DNA from: Gilliamella sp. wkB108
GTDB lineage: Bacteria; Pseudomonadota; Gammaproteobacteria; Enterobacterales; Orbaceae
Reading direction: 5' to 3'
Length of the DNA: 64,000 bases
NCBI RefSeq assembly: GCF_001690195.1
Contig: NZ_LZGM01000096.1
Location: forward strand, 1 to 64,000
Shown here: in pieces, positions 45,380 to 54,257 of the stretch
Numbering within the stretch: position 1 is the first letter of the stretch
Layout: each line of letters begins with the position of its first letter
Position numbers and translations under genes: made by a program
Notes under the pieces: generated by a model
The model's database searches: none
Seen by the model: only the letters and a program-made list of their open reading frames with translations
What the model was told of the DNA's origin: nothing

Positions 45380-46378
45380 ATGGCGAGTAATAAACTGAAA
45401 ATTAATGATATTGCTCGTTTGGCTGGCGTGTCGGCAACGACCGTCAGTCATATCTTTAATAAACGTGATAAAAAATATCGGATTTCACCTCAAACCCGAC
45501 AAAGAGTGTTGGCAATTGCTCAACAATACAGTGATCAACCCCATGTCCGTCAATATATTATCAAGGCAAACAGTACTAACACTATTGGTGTGATTGTACC
45601 GGATATGTCAAATACGTTTTTTTCAATATTCTTACATCATTTAGAAGCTTCGTTTCGACAAAAAAATATCCAACTTTTAATTACCTGTAGTCATTATAAT
45701 AAAGAGGTGGAAATTAAAGTCGCGCAAAATCTTGTAGAGCGTAAAGTTGATGCGATGATAGTTGTTACTTCTTTAGATAGTGATCAGTTTTATGTTGGCA
45801 TTAATCAACATACACCAGTTCTATTTTTTGATCGTTATTTAAAAGATACAGTATTACCATTTATAACCAGTGAATCTACAAGTTCTGTCGCAAACTTAAT
45901 TAAACCTTATGCCAAGCAGTTAGATGAGTTTTATTTTATTGGTTGTGATCTTCAATTAACATCGATTGGAGCTAGGTTAGAAGGTTTTAAACAGGGTTTA
46001 GCTAATGTTGGTATGACCTTTAAACCTGAATGGTTAGTCACAGATGATTATAGTCCAAATAAAGGCTATTATTTGCTTAAAGATCTACACGAAAAATTAG
46101 GTCGATTACCCAAAGCCATTTTTACCCCTTCAGGTAATTTATTACAAGAAGTACTTTGTTATTTAGTTGAAGTTAAAGTCGATCCAAAATCTATTTGTTT
46201 ATGTTCTTATGATTATAATATTTACCTTGATTATTCGTATTATCCCATTGATGCAATCGCTCAAGATCATCAAAGTATGGCGCATACGTGTGTCGAAGTG
46301 ATTAATAATTTACTGAATTTCAAAGAATTAAAAAGTAATGCATTTTTAATTGAACCACAGATAATACGTCACCGGTAA
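45380..46378 (+). CDS. LacI-family regulator, Cra/ScrR-like
   Basis: 332 residues. The N-terminal helix-turn-helix (KINDIARLAGVSATTVSHIF) with a longer linker (NKRDKKYRISPQTRQRVLAIAQQ) is the form seen in Cra and the sucrose repressor ScrR. The effector domain begins NTIGVIVPDMSNTFFSIFLHHLE. It follows the GH172 gene by 15 bp and is the last gene of the operon, so it probably controls its own operon. A fructose-related effector is suggested by the family and by GH172, but not proven. Confidence 0.85.
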   Translation: MASNKLKINDIARLAGVSATTVSHIFNKRDKKYRISPQTRQRVLAIAQQYSDQPHVRQYIIKANSTNTIGVIVPDMSNTFFSIFLHHLEASFRQKNIQLLITCSHYNKEVEIKVAQNLVERKVDAMIVVTSLDSDQFYVGINQHTPVLFFDRYLKDTVLPFITSESTSSVANLIKPYAKQLDEFYFIGCDLQLTSIGARLEGFKQGLANVGMTFKPEWLVTDDYSPNKGYYLLKDLHEKLGRLPKAIFTPSGNLLQEVLCYLVEVKVDPKSICLCSYDYNIYLDYSYYPIDAIAQDHQSMAHTCVEVINNLLNFKELKSNAFLIEPQIIRHR

Positions 46379-46391
46379 ATAAATTACCGGT
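46371..46391. terminator. Hairpin at the end of the GH172 operon
   Basis: ACCGGTAA and TTACCGGT pair around ATAAA. The left arm includes the stop codon of the LacI-family gene. It lies between that gene and convergent smpB. No strong U-tract follows on either strand. Confidence 0.45.
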
Positions 46392-46402
46392 AAGCGGTAA
46401 AA

Positions 46403-46888
46403 TTAGCCACGATTAGCATTTTTCATGATACGAGCTTTATCGACTTGCCATTGACGTTCTTTAATGTCAGTACGTTTGTCAAACTCTTTTTTACCTTTAG
46501 CAACGCCGATTTTAACTTTTGCCCATGCATTTTTCCAATATAATGAAAGTGCAACTACGGTATAACCTTGACGATTGATCTGTCCAAATAATGAGTTCAA
46601 TTCGCGCTGACTTAAAAGTAATTTACGCGTGCGCATAGGTTCACATACTACATGTGTTGAGGCTACATTGAGAGGTGTAATTGTGGCACCAAAAAGCCAT
46701 GCCTCACCATTTTTAAGTAATACATAGCTGTCACTAATATTAGCTTTGCCTGCGCGCAGTGATTTAACTTCCCAGCCTTGCAGGGATAATCCCGCCTCAA
46801 TTTCCTCTTCAATAAAGTACTCATGGCGTGCGCGTTTATTTAATGCAATTGTTGCCGAACCCGGCTTGTGTGATTTTTTCTTAGTCAT
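46403..46888 (-). CDS. smpB: SsrA-binding protein
   Basis: 161 residues against 160 in E. coli. SmpB motifs: [41 protein letters not shown] and a basic C-terminal tail ([20 protein letters not shown]). It binds the tRNA-like part of tmRNA and places it in stalled ribosomes. It pairs with ssrA at 4776-5140. It is divergent from ratA, as in E. coli. Confidence 0.96.
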   Translation of the reverse strand: MTKKKSHKPGSATIALNKRARHEYFIEEEIEAGLSLQGWEVKSLRAGKANISDSYVLLKNGEAWLFGATITPLNVASTHVVCEPMRTRKLLLSQRELNSLFGQINRQGYTVVALSLYWKNAWAKVKIGVAKGKKEFDKRTDIKERQWQVDKARIMKNANRG

Positions 46889-46955
46889 AATGTGCGTTAT
46901 TATAGAGTTACGTGATACTATATGCTACTAATTTTATTTTTTAATTTATATTGTT

Positions 46956-47384
46956 ATGGCGCATGTTTTTCACGAAGTGATTGAACCTTATTCTATCCAA
47001 CAAATGTTTGAGTTGGTGAATGATATTGCTCGTTACCCCGAATTCGTTCCTGATTGTATCGCAACTGGCATTATTAGCAAACAAGATAATATTGTTGCTG
47101 CTTTTATTGAAGTTGAAAAATTAGGATTTAAGAAATCTTTCACCACGCTAAATCAAATTAATCAGCCAAATTCTATTGATATGAAGTTACTCGAAGGTCC
47201 ATTTAAACATTTGTCGGGTAAATGGTGCTTTATTGCTCTGGATGAAAACAAGAGTAAAATTAGCTTAAGTTTAGATTTTGAATTTAAAAATAAGTTGTTA
47301 GATCTCGCTTTTACGCCTGTATTTAAGGAAGTAATGGCAAATATGGTTAATGCATTTTCACAGCGAGCAAGGCAGATATACTAA
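46956..47384 (+). CDS. ratA: RatA, COQ10/START-domain protein
   Basis: 142 residues. The match to E. coli RatA covers EPYSIQQMFELVNDIARYPEF, the LLEGPFKHLSGKWCFIALDE block and LDFEFKNKLLDLAFTPVFKEVMANMVNAF. The family is a START-like fold that binds ubiquinone-type lipids (Coq10). RatA was also described as an inhibitor of 70S assembly in E. coli. Followed by rnfH one base after its stop. Confidence 0.9.
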   Translation: MAHVFHEVIEPYSIQQMFELVNDIARYPEFVPDCIATGIISKQDNIVAAFIEVEKLGFKKSFTTLNQINQPNSIDMKLLEGPFKHLSGKWCFIALDENKSKISLSLDFEFKNKLLDLAFTPVFKEVMANMVNAFSQRARQIY

Positions 47385-47385
47385 A

Positions 47386-47658
47386 ATGATAAATATTCAA
47401 GTTGTTTATGCATTACCTAATAATCCAACGATAATTAGTTGTGAAGTTGATGAGCAAACTAATGTCTTGCAAGCAATTACAAAATCCAATATCTTATCAA
47501 TATGTCAGATCAAGTTAGATAATCATTTGGTCGGTATATATGGTAAACGTTGTGATCTAAATGATTTGGTTAAAAACGGTGATCGTATTGAACTTTATCG
47601 ACCTTTAATTAATGATCCTAAAGAGATTAGACGAAGAAAAGCAGCTCGAAAAACATAA
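47386..47658 (+). CDS. rnfH: RnfH family ubiquitin-like-fold protein
   Basis: 90 residues from the ATG at 47386, right after ratA; a longer frame starting inside ratA is unlikely. Motifs are INIQVVYALPNNPTIISCEV, VGIYGKRCDLNDLVKNGDRI and ELYRPLINDPKEIRRRKAA, typical of RnfH/RatB. The biological role is poorly known. ratA-rnfH is conserved in many gammaproteobacteria. Confidence 0.9.
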   Translation: MINIQVVYALPNNPTIISCEVDEQTNVLQAITKSNILSICQIKLDNHLVGIYGKRCDLNDLVKNGDRIELYRPLINDPKEIRRRKAARKT

Positions 47659-47681
47659 CGACTAAAAGCAAAGGAAATAGA

Positions 47682-48116
47682 ATGCACACTCTGCTAATTG
47701 AAAAGATTGAAACTCTATGCAAAAAACGGAATATCAAATTAACAACTCAGCGTCGAACTGTCTTGGATATTATGTTGAAAGCAAACAAAGCAATGAGTGC
47801 ATATGATCTTTTGGATCTGTTAAAAATTAGCGAACCTCAAGCTAAGCCCCCTACAATTTATCGTGCGCTTGAATTTTTACTTGAACAAGGTTTTATTCAT
47901 AAAGTTGAATCTTCCAATAGTTATATTATTTGTCCTCATTTTCATAATCCTGAACATATTTCAATCCTGTTTATTTGTGATAAGTGTCAACAGATTATTG
48001 AAAAACATTCAGAAGATATTGAAAAGCAACTAAAACAATTAGCACAGCAAAATGTGTTTTCAATAAAGCATAGTGTGCTTGAAATTCATGGATTTTGTCA
48101 GCAGTGTCAGCCTTAA
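47682..48116 (+). CDS. zur: Zinc uptake regulator, Fur family
   Basis: 144 residues, shorter than E. coli Zur (171) because the C-terminal His-rich tail is absent. The best match is Zur rather than Fur: SAYDLLDLLKISEPQAKPPTIYRALEFLLEQGFIHKVES. Metal-site features are ICPHFHNPEHIS, CDKC and CQQC. It represses zinc import genes when zinc is bound. Its end overlaps the start of the next membrane-protein gene. Confidence 0.9.
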   Translation: MHTLLIEKIETLCKKRNIKLTTQRRTVLDIMLKANKAMSAYDLLDLLKISEPQAKPPTIYRALEFLLEQGFIHKVESSNSYIICPHFHNPEHISILFICDKCQQIIEKHSEDIEKQLKQLAQQNVFSIKHSVLEIHGFCQQCQP

Positions 48117-48460
48117 TTATTATACTTTGGATAATTAATCTTGCTTGCGATACGGTAGGGCAGATTGCCTTTAAGTATGCTGCGATTACTTCTAAACATA
48201 ACCAAGGTATGCATTATTGGCGTAAGTTGTTTGGTAATCTTTGGCTATGGTTGGGTTTTGGAACCTATGTTTTAGGGTTTATTTTTTGGTTAGCTTTTTT
48301 AAGTCAGGTACCTTTATCGCAGGGTATTTTATTAGGCTCTTTTAATATGATAACGGTCATGCTTGCTGGACGAATTCTTTTTAAAGAACAGATCACCCCG
48401 TTTCGTCTTATTGGCATTTTATTTATTACTACAGGTGTTGTTTTGGTAGGGCTTGCGTAA
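48095..48460 (+). CDS. Small DMT/SMR-type membrane protein, first of a pair
   Basis: About 121 residues with four membrane segments. The frame starts with a TTG at 48095, inside the end of zur; a GTG at 48104 is an alternative, and no ATG is suitably placed. The family signature is NLACDTVGQIAFKYAA in TM1 and GILFITTGVVLVGLA in TM4. It overlaps the next gene by one base (TAATGA), so the two are coupled and probably form a heterodimer like MdtIJ, EbrAB or ArnEF. Substrate unknown; the link to zinc via zur is only positional. Confidence 0.75.
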   Translation: MSAVSALIIILWIINLACDTVGQIAFKYAAITSKHNQGMHYWRKLFGNLWLWLGFGTYVLGFIFWLAFLSQVPLSQGILLGSFNMITVMLAGRILFKEQITPFRLIGILFITTGVVLVGLA

Positions 48461-48858
48461 TGAAAAAATATTATTTACTTGGTTTTATCTTTTTACTGTT
48501 TTTTGATACCTTTGGTCAGACAAGTTTTAAATTAACCGCTTTATCTGCATTACCATTTGAATTTAATATTGATTGGATAATTCGTATATTTAGCCATTAT
48601 TGGGCTTATGTGGTGATCCTTGGCTACTCAGGTGCATTTATAACTTGGATGGTTTTACTCAAGAACGCGCCAATTGGCCCAGCTTTTGCCGCTTCTCATT
48701 TACAAGTAGTGACGGTAATGTTAGTTTCAGTTATTGTTTTTAATGAACACTTAACATGGACACGTATATTTGGGGCGCTATTTATTATTATTGGAATTAT
48801 TTTCCTCGCATTAGCTGAACAAAGATTGCATAAAAAAAATCTTTATACTAAGACATAG
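48460..48858 (+). CDS. Small DMT/SMR-type membrane protein, second of a pair
   Basis: 132 residues, four membrane segments, with LLFFDTFGQTSFKLTALSAL in TM1 and IFGALFIIIGIIFLALAEQR in TM4; TM1 is similar to that of the gene before it. Its last codons (LYTKT) are read from a diverged copy of the 39-bp repeat. Convergent with mutT. Confidence 0.75.
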   Translation: MKKYYLLGFIFLLFFDTFGQTSFKLTALSALPFEFNIDWIIRIFSHYWAYVVILGYSGAFITWMVLLKNAPIGPAFAASHLQVVTVMLVSVIVFNEHLTWTRIFGALFIIIGIIFLALAEQRLHKKNLYTKT

Positions 48859-48881
48859 TGTTAACCTGAAACATCTTGACA
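48843..48881 (-). repeat. 39-bp interspersed repeat, copy D (diverged)
   Basis: Same 39-bp length and order as the other copies when read on the minus strand: TGTCAAGATGTTTCAGGTTAA, then a diverged middle, then the AGTATAA end. It overlaps the stop codon of the second small membrane-protein gene. Confidence 0.65.
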
Positions 48882-48892
48882 ATAATTGATGA

Positions 48893-49297
48893 TTAAATTT
48901 GTTTATCCAGATTTTTTAGCATTTCAATAATCGGACGATTAGCATCAGGAAATTCGTCAGCGTTAAGATCTTCTTGATCTACCCAGCGACTCGGTTGTCC
49001 TTCTTTTGCAAAAGGAACGCCATCCCATTCTTCCACTAAATAAGCATGGATAGTGATATCGCGATCATCGTAACTATGTTTAACTATTTTTAAAAATTGG
49101 GCTTCATGGATGTGAATATCGACTTCTTCAGCAATTTCTCTTTGTAACGTTTGAAAAGGAGTTTCTCCCGCTTCGATTTTCCCACCAGGGAACTCCCAAA
49201 AACCAGCAAGATGAGAATCCTCTCCTCGTTGGGTGATAAAGATTTTACAATCTTGTGAACGAATAATACCTACAGCAATTTCAGTATGTTTTTTCAT
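48893..49297 (-). CDS. mutT: 8-oxo-dGTP diphosphatase (Nudix)
   Basis: 134 residues, similar to MutT: AVGIIRSQDCKIFITQRGEDSHLAG, WEFPGGKIEAGE and the Nudix core REIAEEVDI. The consensus Gly at the end of the Nudix box (EExG) is Asp here; the catalytic Glu residues are all kept. It removes 8-oxo-dGTP from the nucleotide pool. Downstream of secA, as in E. coli. Confidence 0.9.
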   Translation of the reverse strand: MKKHTEIAVGIIRSQDCKIFITQRGEDSHLAGFWEFPGGKIEAGETPFQTLQREIAEEVDIHIHEAQFLKIVKHSYDDRDITIHAYLVEEWDGVPFAKEGQPSRWVDQEDLNADEFPDANRPIIEMLKNLDKQI

Positions 49298-49350
49298 GAT
49301 CCTGTCTGTTTGTTTTACTTAAAAAATAGTTATTTTCCCTTACATTTTTT

Positions 49351-49372
49351 ACGCCGACGATTTAGTCGGCGT
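49351..49372. other. GC-rich hairpin after secA
   Basis: ACGCCGAC and GTCGGCGT form an 8-bp stem with a GATTTA loop, 41 bp past the secA stop. On the transcribed strand it is followed by As, not Ts, so it is a poor intrinsic terminator and may be an mRNA 3' processing or stability element. Confidence 0.5.
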
Positions 49373-49412
49373 TGTTGTCTATCAACACTATTGATGATAC
49401 TAAATTTTTTGT

Positions 49413-52142
49413 TTAGTGAACAGCACCATGACAATGTTTGTACTTTTTACCAGAACCACATGGGCATGGATCATTACGTCCGACTTTAGCTTGGGTTCTA
49501 ACTATCGGTTGTGCTGGTCCTGAAGCTTGTTCATTGCTTTCTCCATTCATACCTGCCATAGATTCATGATTAGTTTGTTGTTTAGCTAATAATTTCTCCA
49601 TTTCGGCTTTACGTTGACGTTCAGCTTCATCTACCTCTTCTTGTGAACGAATTCTGACTCGACTAAGAATACCAATTACATCATATTTTAGTGATTCTAA
49701 CATGCGAGCAAACATATCAAATGATTCACGTTTATATTCCTGTTTTGGATCTTTTTGGGCGTAGCCACGTAAGTGAATGCCTTGACGTAAATAATCCATA
49801 GCAGCTAAATGCTCTTTCCATAAACTATCAAGTGTTTGTAGCATTACCGTTTTTTCAAAGTGCCTAAATGCCTCTGATCCGGCGGTATTTTCTTTTTCTT
49901 GATAGCTGTCTTGCGCAATTTGTAAAATACGTTCACGCAGCGTTTCTTCATGTAGGTTTTGTTCTTCATCTAACCATTTGGCTATTGGTAAGTCTAAATC
50001 AAAATCAGTTTTTAACGCTGTCTCTAATCCCGGAACATCCCACATTTCTTCAATTGACTGTGGTGGAATATATTGATCTATTAACGCATTAAAGACATCA
50101 CCGCGGATAGAATCAATCGTTTCTTTAATATCGGAATTATCTAACAGCTCATTTCTTTGACGATAAATGGCTTTACGTTGGTCGTTGGCGACATCGTCAA
50201 ATTCAAGTAATTGTTTACGAATATCAAAGTTTCGACTCTCTACTTTCTTTTGGGCATTAGCAATTGCTCTTGATACCCATGGATGTTCAATCGCTTCACC
50301 TTCTTTCATACCTAATTTACGCATCATGACACCGACACGTTCTGATGCAAAAATTCGCATCAGAGGATCTTCCAGTGATAGATAAAAACGCGATGCGCCT
50401 GGGTCACCTTGGCGTCCTGCACGGCCACGTAACTGGTTATCAATACGGCGTGATTCGTGTCGCTCTGTACCTAAAATATAAAGTCCACCAAGAGCAATCA
50501 CTTCTTCATGTTTAACTTGCCATGCTTGCTTAGCCTTTTCGATATCTTCCGGAGTTGGATTTTCCAGTTTTGCAATATCACTTTGCCAGTTACCACCAAG
50601 CATAATATCCGTACCACGACCAGCCATATTGGTGGCGATAGTTACGGCACCTTTACTACCGGCATTAGCAATTATTTCTGCTTCTTGCGCATGGAATTTA
50701 GCATTCAATACATTATGTTTTATACCGACTTTTTTAAATGCATTTGAAACCAGTTCTGATTTTTCAATAGAAGCCGTACCGACTAATACTGGTTGACCTC
50801 GTTTTAAACATTCTTGTACATCAGCAACAATGGCATTAATTTTTTCTTTCTCTGTCATATAGACCAGATCTGCATTATCTTTACGAATCATTGGACGATT
50901 AGTTGGGATAACAATAGTATCTAAACTATAAATTTGGTTAAATTCGAATGCTTCAGTATCAGCAGTACCAGTCATACCTGCTAATTTTTCATATAAGCGG
51001 AAATAGTTTTGGAAAGTAATTGATGCTAATGTTTGATTCTCATTTTGAATCTTAACATGTTCTTTCGCTTCAACCGCTTGGTGTAAACCGTCTGACCAAC
51101 GACGCCCTTCCATAGTTCGTCCGGTATGTTCATCAACAATGATAACTTCGTTATCTTTAACGATATAGTCAACGTCTTTATGGAATAGGTGATGAGCGCG
51201 CAATGCAGCATTAACATGATGCATTAATACAATATTACTCGGGGCATAGAGTGATTCGTCACCTTTCATAATACCTTGTTTTATTAGCAACTCTTCCACT
51301 TTAACTAAGCCACGTTCAGTTAGGTTGACTTGACGTGATTTTTCATCCACAGAGAAGTCGCCGTCTCCTTGAAATTGGTCTGAATCTTCTTTTTCTTGAC
51401 GTACTAAATATGGGATAATTTTATCGACACTAATATAACGGTCTGAACTATCTTCTGCTTGTCCGGATATAATCAAAGGTGTTCTAGCTTCATCAATTAA
51501 GATAGAGTCAACTTCATCGACTAAGGCATAGTGAAGGGGGCGTTGTACGCGAGATTCTTTATTAAAGACCATATTATCACGCAAATAATCAAAGCCATAT
51601 TCATTATTTGTACCATAAGTTATATCGGCATTATAAGCATCACGTTTCATTTCTGGTGGCATATTCGGTAAATTTACACCAACAGATAGCCCAAGAAATT
51701 CGAATAATGGACGGTTATTTTCAGCGTCACGTTGTGCTAAGTAATCATTAACAGTAACCACGTGAACGCCTTTACCTGTTAAAGCATTTAAATAGGCAGG
51801 TAATGTTGCAGTTAATGTTTTACCTTCACCAGTACGCATTTCTGCAATACAGCGTTCATTTAATACCATACCACCGATTAATTGCACATCAAAATGGCGC
51901 ATGCCAAATACACGTTTACTTGCTTCACGTACAACAGCAAAAGCTTCTTCTAAGATATTGTCTAATTTAGTACCTGATGCTAATTTTTCTTTAAATTCTA
52001 CTGTTTTGGCTTTTAATTGGTCATCGGTCAACGCTTCCATTGCTGGTTCAAGTGCATTGATTTTTTCTACACGTTTGCGCATCATTTTTAAAACGCGTTC
52101 ATTACGGCTACCAAATACTTTAGTTAATAGTTTTAATAACAT
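49413..52142 (-). CDS. secA: Protein translocase ATPase SecA
   Basis: 909 residues against 901 in E. coli. Present: Walker A in [17 protein letters not shown], the [19 protein letters not shown] box, [16 protein letters not shown], the R-finger region [22 protein letters not shown] and a C-terminal zinc-binding [15 protein letters not shown] that contacts SecB. It drives post-translational secretion through SecYEG. AAGAG lies 7 bp before the ATG. The SecM-like gene is 82 bp upstream, the arrangement through which secretion status controls SecA synthesis in E. coli. Confidence 0.97.
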   Translation of the reverse strand: MLLKLLTKVFGSRNERVLKMMRKRVEKINALEPAMEALTDDQLKAKTVEFKEKLASGTKLDNILEEAFAVVREASKRVFGMRHFDVQLIGGMVLNERCIAEMRTGEGKTLTATLPAYLNALTGKGVHVVTVNDYLAQRDAENNRPLFEFLGLSVGVNLPNMPPEMKRDAYNADITYGTNNEYGFDYLRDNMVFNKESRVQRPLHYALVDEVDSILIDEARTPLIISGQAEDSSDRYISVDKIIPYLVRQEKEDSDQFQGDGDFSVDEKSRQVNLTERGLVKVEELLIKQGIMKGDESLYAPSNIVLMHHVNAALRAHHLFHKDVDYIVKDNEVIIVDEHTGRTMEGRRWSDGLHQAVEAKEHVKIQNENQTLASITFQNYFRLYEKLAGMTGTADTEAFEFNQIYSLDTIVIPTNRPMIRKDNADLVYMTEKEKINAIVADVQECLKRGQPVLVGTASIEKSELVSNAFKKVGIKHNVLNAKFHAQEAEIIANAGSKGAVTIATNMAGRGTDIMLGGNWQSDIAKLENPTPEDIEKAKQAWQVKHEEVIALGGLYILGTERHESRRIDNQLRGRAGRQGDPGASRFYLSLEDPLMRIFASERVGVMMRKLGMKEGEAIEHPWVSRAIANAQKKVESRNFDIRKQLLEFDDVANDQRKAIYRQRNELLDNSDIKETIDSIRGDVFNALIDQYIPPQSIEEMWDVPGLETALKTDFDLDLPIAKWLDEEQNLHEETLRERILQIAQDSYQEKENTAGSEAFRHFEKTVMLQTLDSLWKEHLAAMDYLRQGIHLRGYAQKDPKQEYKRESFDMFARMLESLKYDVIGILSRVRIRSQEEVDEAERQRKAEMEKLLAKQQTNHESMAGMNGESNEQASGPAQPIVRTQAKVGRNDPCPCGSGKKYKHCHGAVH

Positions 52143-52224
52143 AGTTTTTCTCTTATTTTTTTCAATAGGGATTGCAAGGCCAATGCCTTATATAACAAAT
52201 TAATTTAACAGAGTAATAAACTCT

Positions 52225-52569
52225 TTAGGCAGTGACTTTAGGGCCGGCTCTTATGCCATTATTGGGTGATAAGCGGACGACTTTGCTTGGTGTTGTTTCA
52301 CCATAATTTAATGAAATAATTTCAACTGCAGAGTGCTGTTTTTGTGAATAGGCTAATGTTGGCGATTCAGTTTTGGTTGCAGTTTGATTTTCTTGAACAA
52401 TTGCTGTAATGGCAATGATACCGACCTGTGATACAGAAGATTCAGAGGGTAGCGCGTTTTGCTGACATAAACTAAACCCAGTAGCAATCACACCTAATAA
52501 TAAGTGCGATAATGCAGTTTTAATAATCAAGCGTTTGCTGAGTTTTTGCCAATAATCAATAACAGTCAT
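52225..52569 (-). CDS. secM: Divergent SecM-like secretion monitor
   Basis: 114 residues, much shorter than E. coli SecM (170). Basic residues then SHLLLGVIATGFSL give a signal sequence. The protein ends RLSPNNGIRAGPKVTA: GIRAGP (105-110) is intact and four residues follow the Pro, exactly as in E. coli. The other arrest residues are changed: F150 is Pro94, W155 is Arg99, I156 is Leu100. The gene lies directly upstream of secA. By position and C-terminus it is a secM; whether this variant stalls ribosomes is unknown. No clear ribosome binding site precedes the ATG. Confidence 0.8.
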   Translation of the reverse strand: MTVIDYWQKLSKRLIIKTALSHLLLGVIATGFSLCQQNALPSESSVSQVGIIAITAIVQENQTATKTESPTLAYSQKQHSAVEIISLNYGETTPSKVVRLSPNNGIRAGPKVTA

Positions 52570-52664
52570 AATAGCGTTATGTTAGCATTTTTTGCCAAAA
52601 TGAAAAACAATTATTGCTTCTGGCTAAATATTATGTCGAAGAAATTGTTGATATTATAAAAATC

Positions 52665-52695
52665 TATCCTATCAAATAGTAAGATTGATAGGATA
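52665..52695 (-). terminator. Terminator of the multicopper oxidase gene
   Basis: TATCCTATCA and TGATAGGATA make a perfect 10-bp stem with an 11-base loop. On the minus strand GATTTTTAT follows. It lies 18 bp past the stop. Confidence 0.8.
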
Positions 52696-52712
52696 AATAT
52701 GAAGTTGAGACA

Positions 52713-54257
52713 TTATTTGACTAGAAGTTGCCCCATCATACCGAGTGTTTCATGTTCAATTATATGGCAGTGATACATACGAATACCGGGTAGATTCTGT
52801 TGTAGTCTCACGGTGATTTTTTCTTTAGGTCGCAAATTAATCGTATCTTTTAACGCTTTATATTCAGGCGATTTTTTAACTCCGTTTAATTCGTGAGATA
52901 TCACCATAAATTGTGTGCCGTGTATATGAAAATTATGATCCATGTGTGAGTTGTTAAAAATTGTCCATTCTTCAACGTCATGAATTTTACTTTCTAGATC
53001 GATTCTATCCATATCATGACGCTTGCCATTTATTAAAAACAACATTCCACCGCGAGGCTCTTTCATATCCATTACTTCGGTATATTCAAGTGATTTGTAT
53101 GCAACTGGTTGTCCTAATGTTGGTAATTGGCGTAACTTTTCAGGAAAGTTGATTGAATCTGTTTTATGAAGTTCCAGTTCAGCCAGTATCATATCATGAT
53201 CTGCTGGTACATTTCCCATTTTACTTCGATCATAAGCTAATGATTGCAAAAAAGTAGAGCCTGATTTTTTTGGAATTATTACTATTTCTGCGCGTTCTGC
53301 TGGTGTAAGTAGTAATGGTTTATCTAGTAAATAAGGTTGAGCAATTAATCCACCATCAGTGGCAACTAAATAGACATCGCAGTTTGGTACTGATAAATTT
53401 AAATAACGACCAGAACAAGCATTCCATACTCTTACTCGGGTAGCCGTTTGGATATTTATTTTCGGACGGTAAGCGCCATTTATTAACACAAATTGTCCTT
53501 CACGACCATTCATCCAATCTACCATTGAATTATCGGCAATTTCACCTTTTTCAGTTAACTTTAAATCAGAGAAAAACCAATTTAATTCGGGCAACGAGGA
53601 TAGGGGATCGTGTTTACTACGCACAATAAATAATCCAGCTAATCCTTTAGCTACTTGTTCGGCTACTGTATTATGTCCGTGGGGATGATACCAATATGTA
53701 CCAGCCGTACCTTCTGGAATAGTAAACTCATAGAGACGGCTACTATTAGCAGGGATCTCATCTTGAGGATTACCATCTTGATTTGAAGGCACAAGCAAGC
53801 CATGCCAATGCACTGTAGTTGGTTGAGAAAGGCTATTTTTAACGTTGATTTTAACTTTGTCGCCCTCAAATACTTCAATAACAGGGCCGGGTATTGTATT
53901 GTTATACGCCCAAAATTCGGTGGTAATTTCGGGTGTCAAACTAATTTTGACGGGTTTTGCCTCAATCGTAGCTTCAAAAACATCTTGTTGATGACTGGTA
54001 TTTTTTAATAGGTTTAATGTTGGTAATTCATGGCCTTGTGGTAGAGCTGAAGTTGGTAACAATTTTTGCGATTTTTCGTTACCCATTTTCATGTGCATAT
54101 TATTCATATTTTCCATATCTCCTGTTTCACAATTGTTGGAATTAACATCACAAACCATGCCTGACATAGTTGAGTGATTCATTTTAGCGATAGCTTTAGT
54201 TGTTACAATGCCCCCTAATGCAGCGGTAATATTCATCAAAAAAGTTCGACGTTTCAT
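52713..54257 (-). CDS. Periplasmic multicopper oxidase, CueO-like
   Basis: 514 residues; start at 54257 with TAGGA 6 bp upstream. A twin-arginine-type signal (MKRRTFLMNITAALGG) is followed by a Met/His-rich stretch (MNHSTMSGM...MENMNNMHMKMG) likely to bind copper. All four copper motifs are present: HWHG, HPHGH, HNFHIHG and HCHIIEHETLGMM, giving the T1 and T2/T3 sites. The CueO Met-rich insert between domains 2 and 3 seems to be missing and the N-terminal Met cluster may stand in for it. Such enzymes oxidise Cu(I) or Fe(II) to protect the periplasm. A Fur-like site lies upstream, so iron is possible. Confidence 0.88.
   Translation of the reverse strand: MKRRTFLMNITAALGGIVTTKAIAKMNHSTMSGMVCDVNSNNCETGDMENMNNMHMKMGNEKSQKLLPTSALPQGHELPTLNLLKNTSHQQDVFEATIEAKPVKISLTPEITTEFWAYNNTIPGPVIEVFEGDKVKINVKNSLSQPTTVHWHGLLVPSNQDGNPQDEIPANSSRLYEFTIPEGTAGTYWYHPHGHNTVAEQVAKGLAGLFIVRSKHDPLSSLPELNWFFSDLKLTEKGEIADNSMVDWMNGREGQFVLINGAYRPKINIQTATRVRVWNACSGRYLNLSVPNCDVYLVATDGGLIAQPYLLDKPLLLTPAERAEIVIIPKKSGSTFLQSLAYDRSKMGNVPADHDMILAELELHKTDSINFPEKLRQLPTLGQPVAYKSLEYTEVMDMKEPRGGMLFLINGKRHDMDRIDLESKIHDVEEWTIFNNSHMDHNFHIHGTQFMVISHELNGVKKSPEYKALKDTINLRPKEKITVRLQQNLPGIRMYHCHIIEHETLGMMGQLLVK

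Noticed and set aside
48893-49297. Inactive MutT because of the altered Nudix box
   Set aside because: Only the final Gly is changed to Asp; all metal-binding glutamates are kept, and this position varies in active Nudix enzymes.
49351-49372. Classical terminator after secA
   Set aside because: The transcribed strand has As, not Ts, after the stem, and mutT follows on the same strand as in the E. coli operon.
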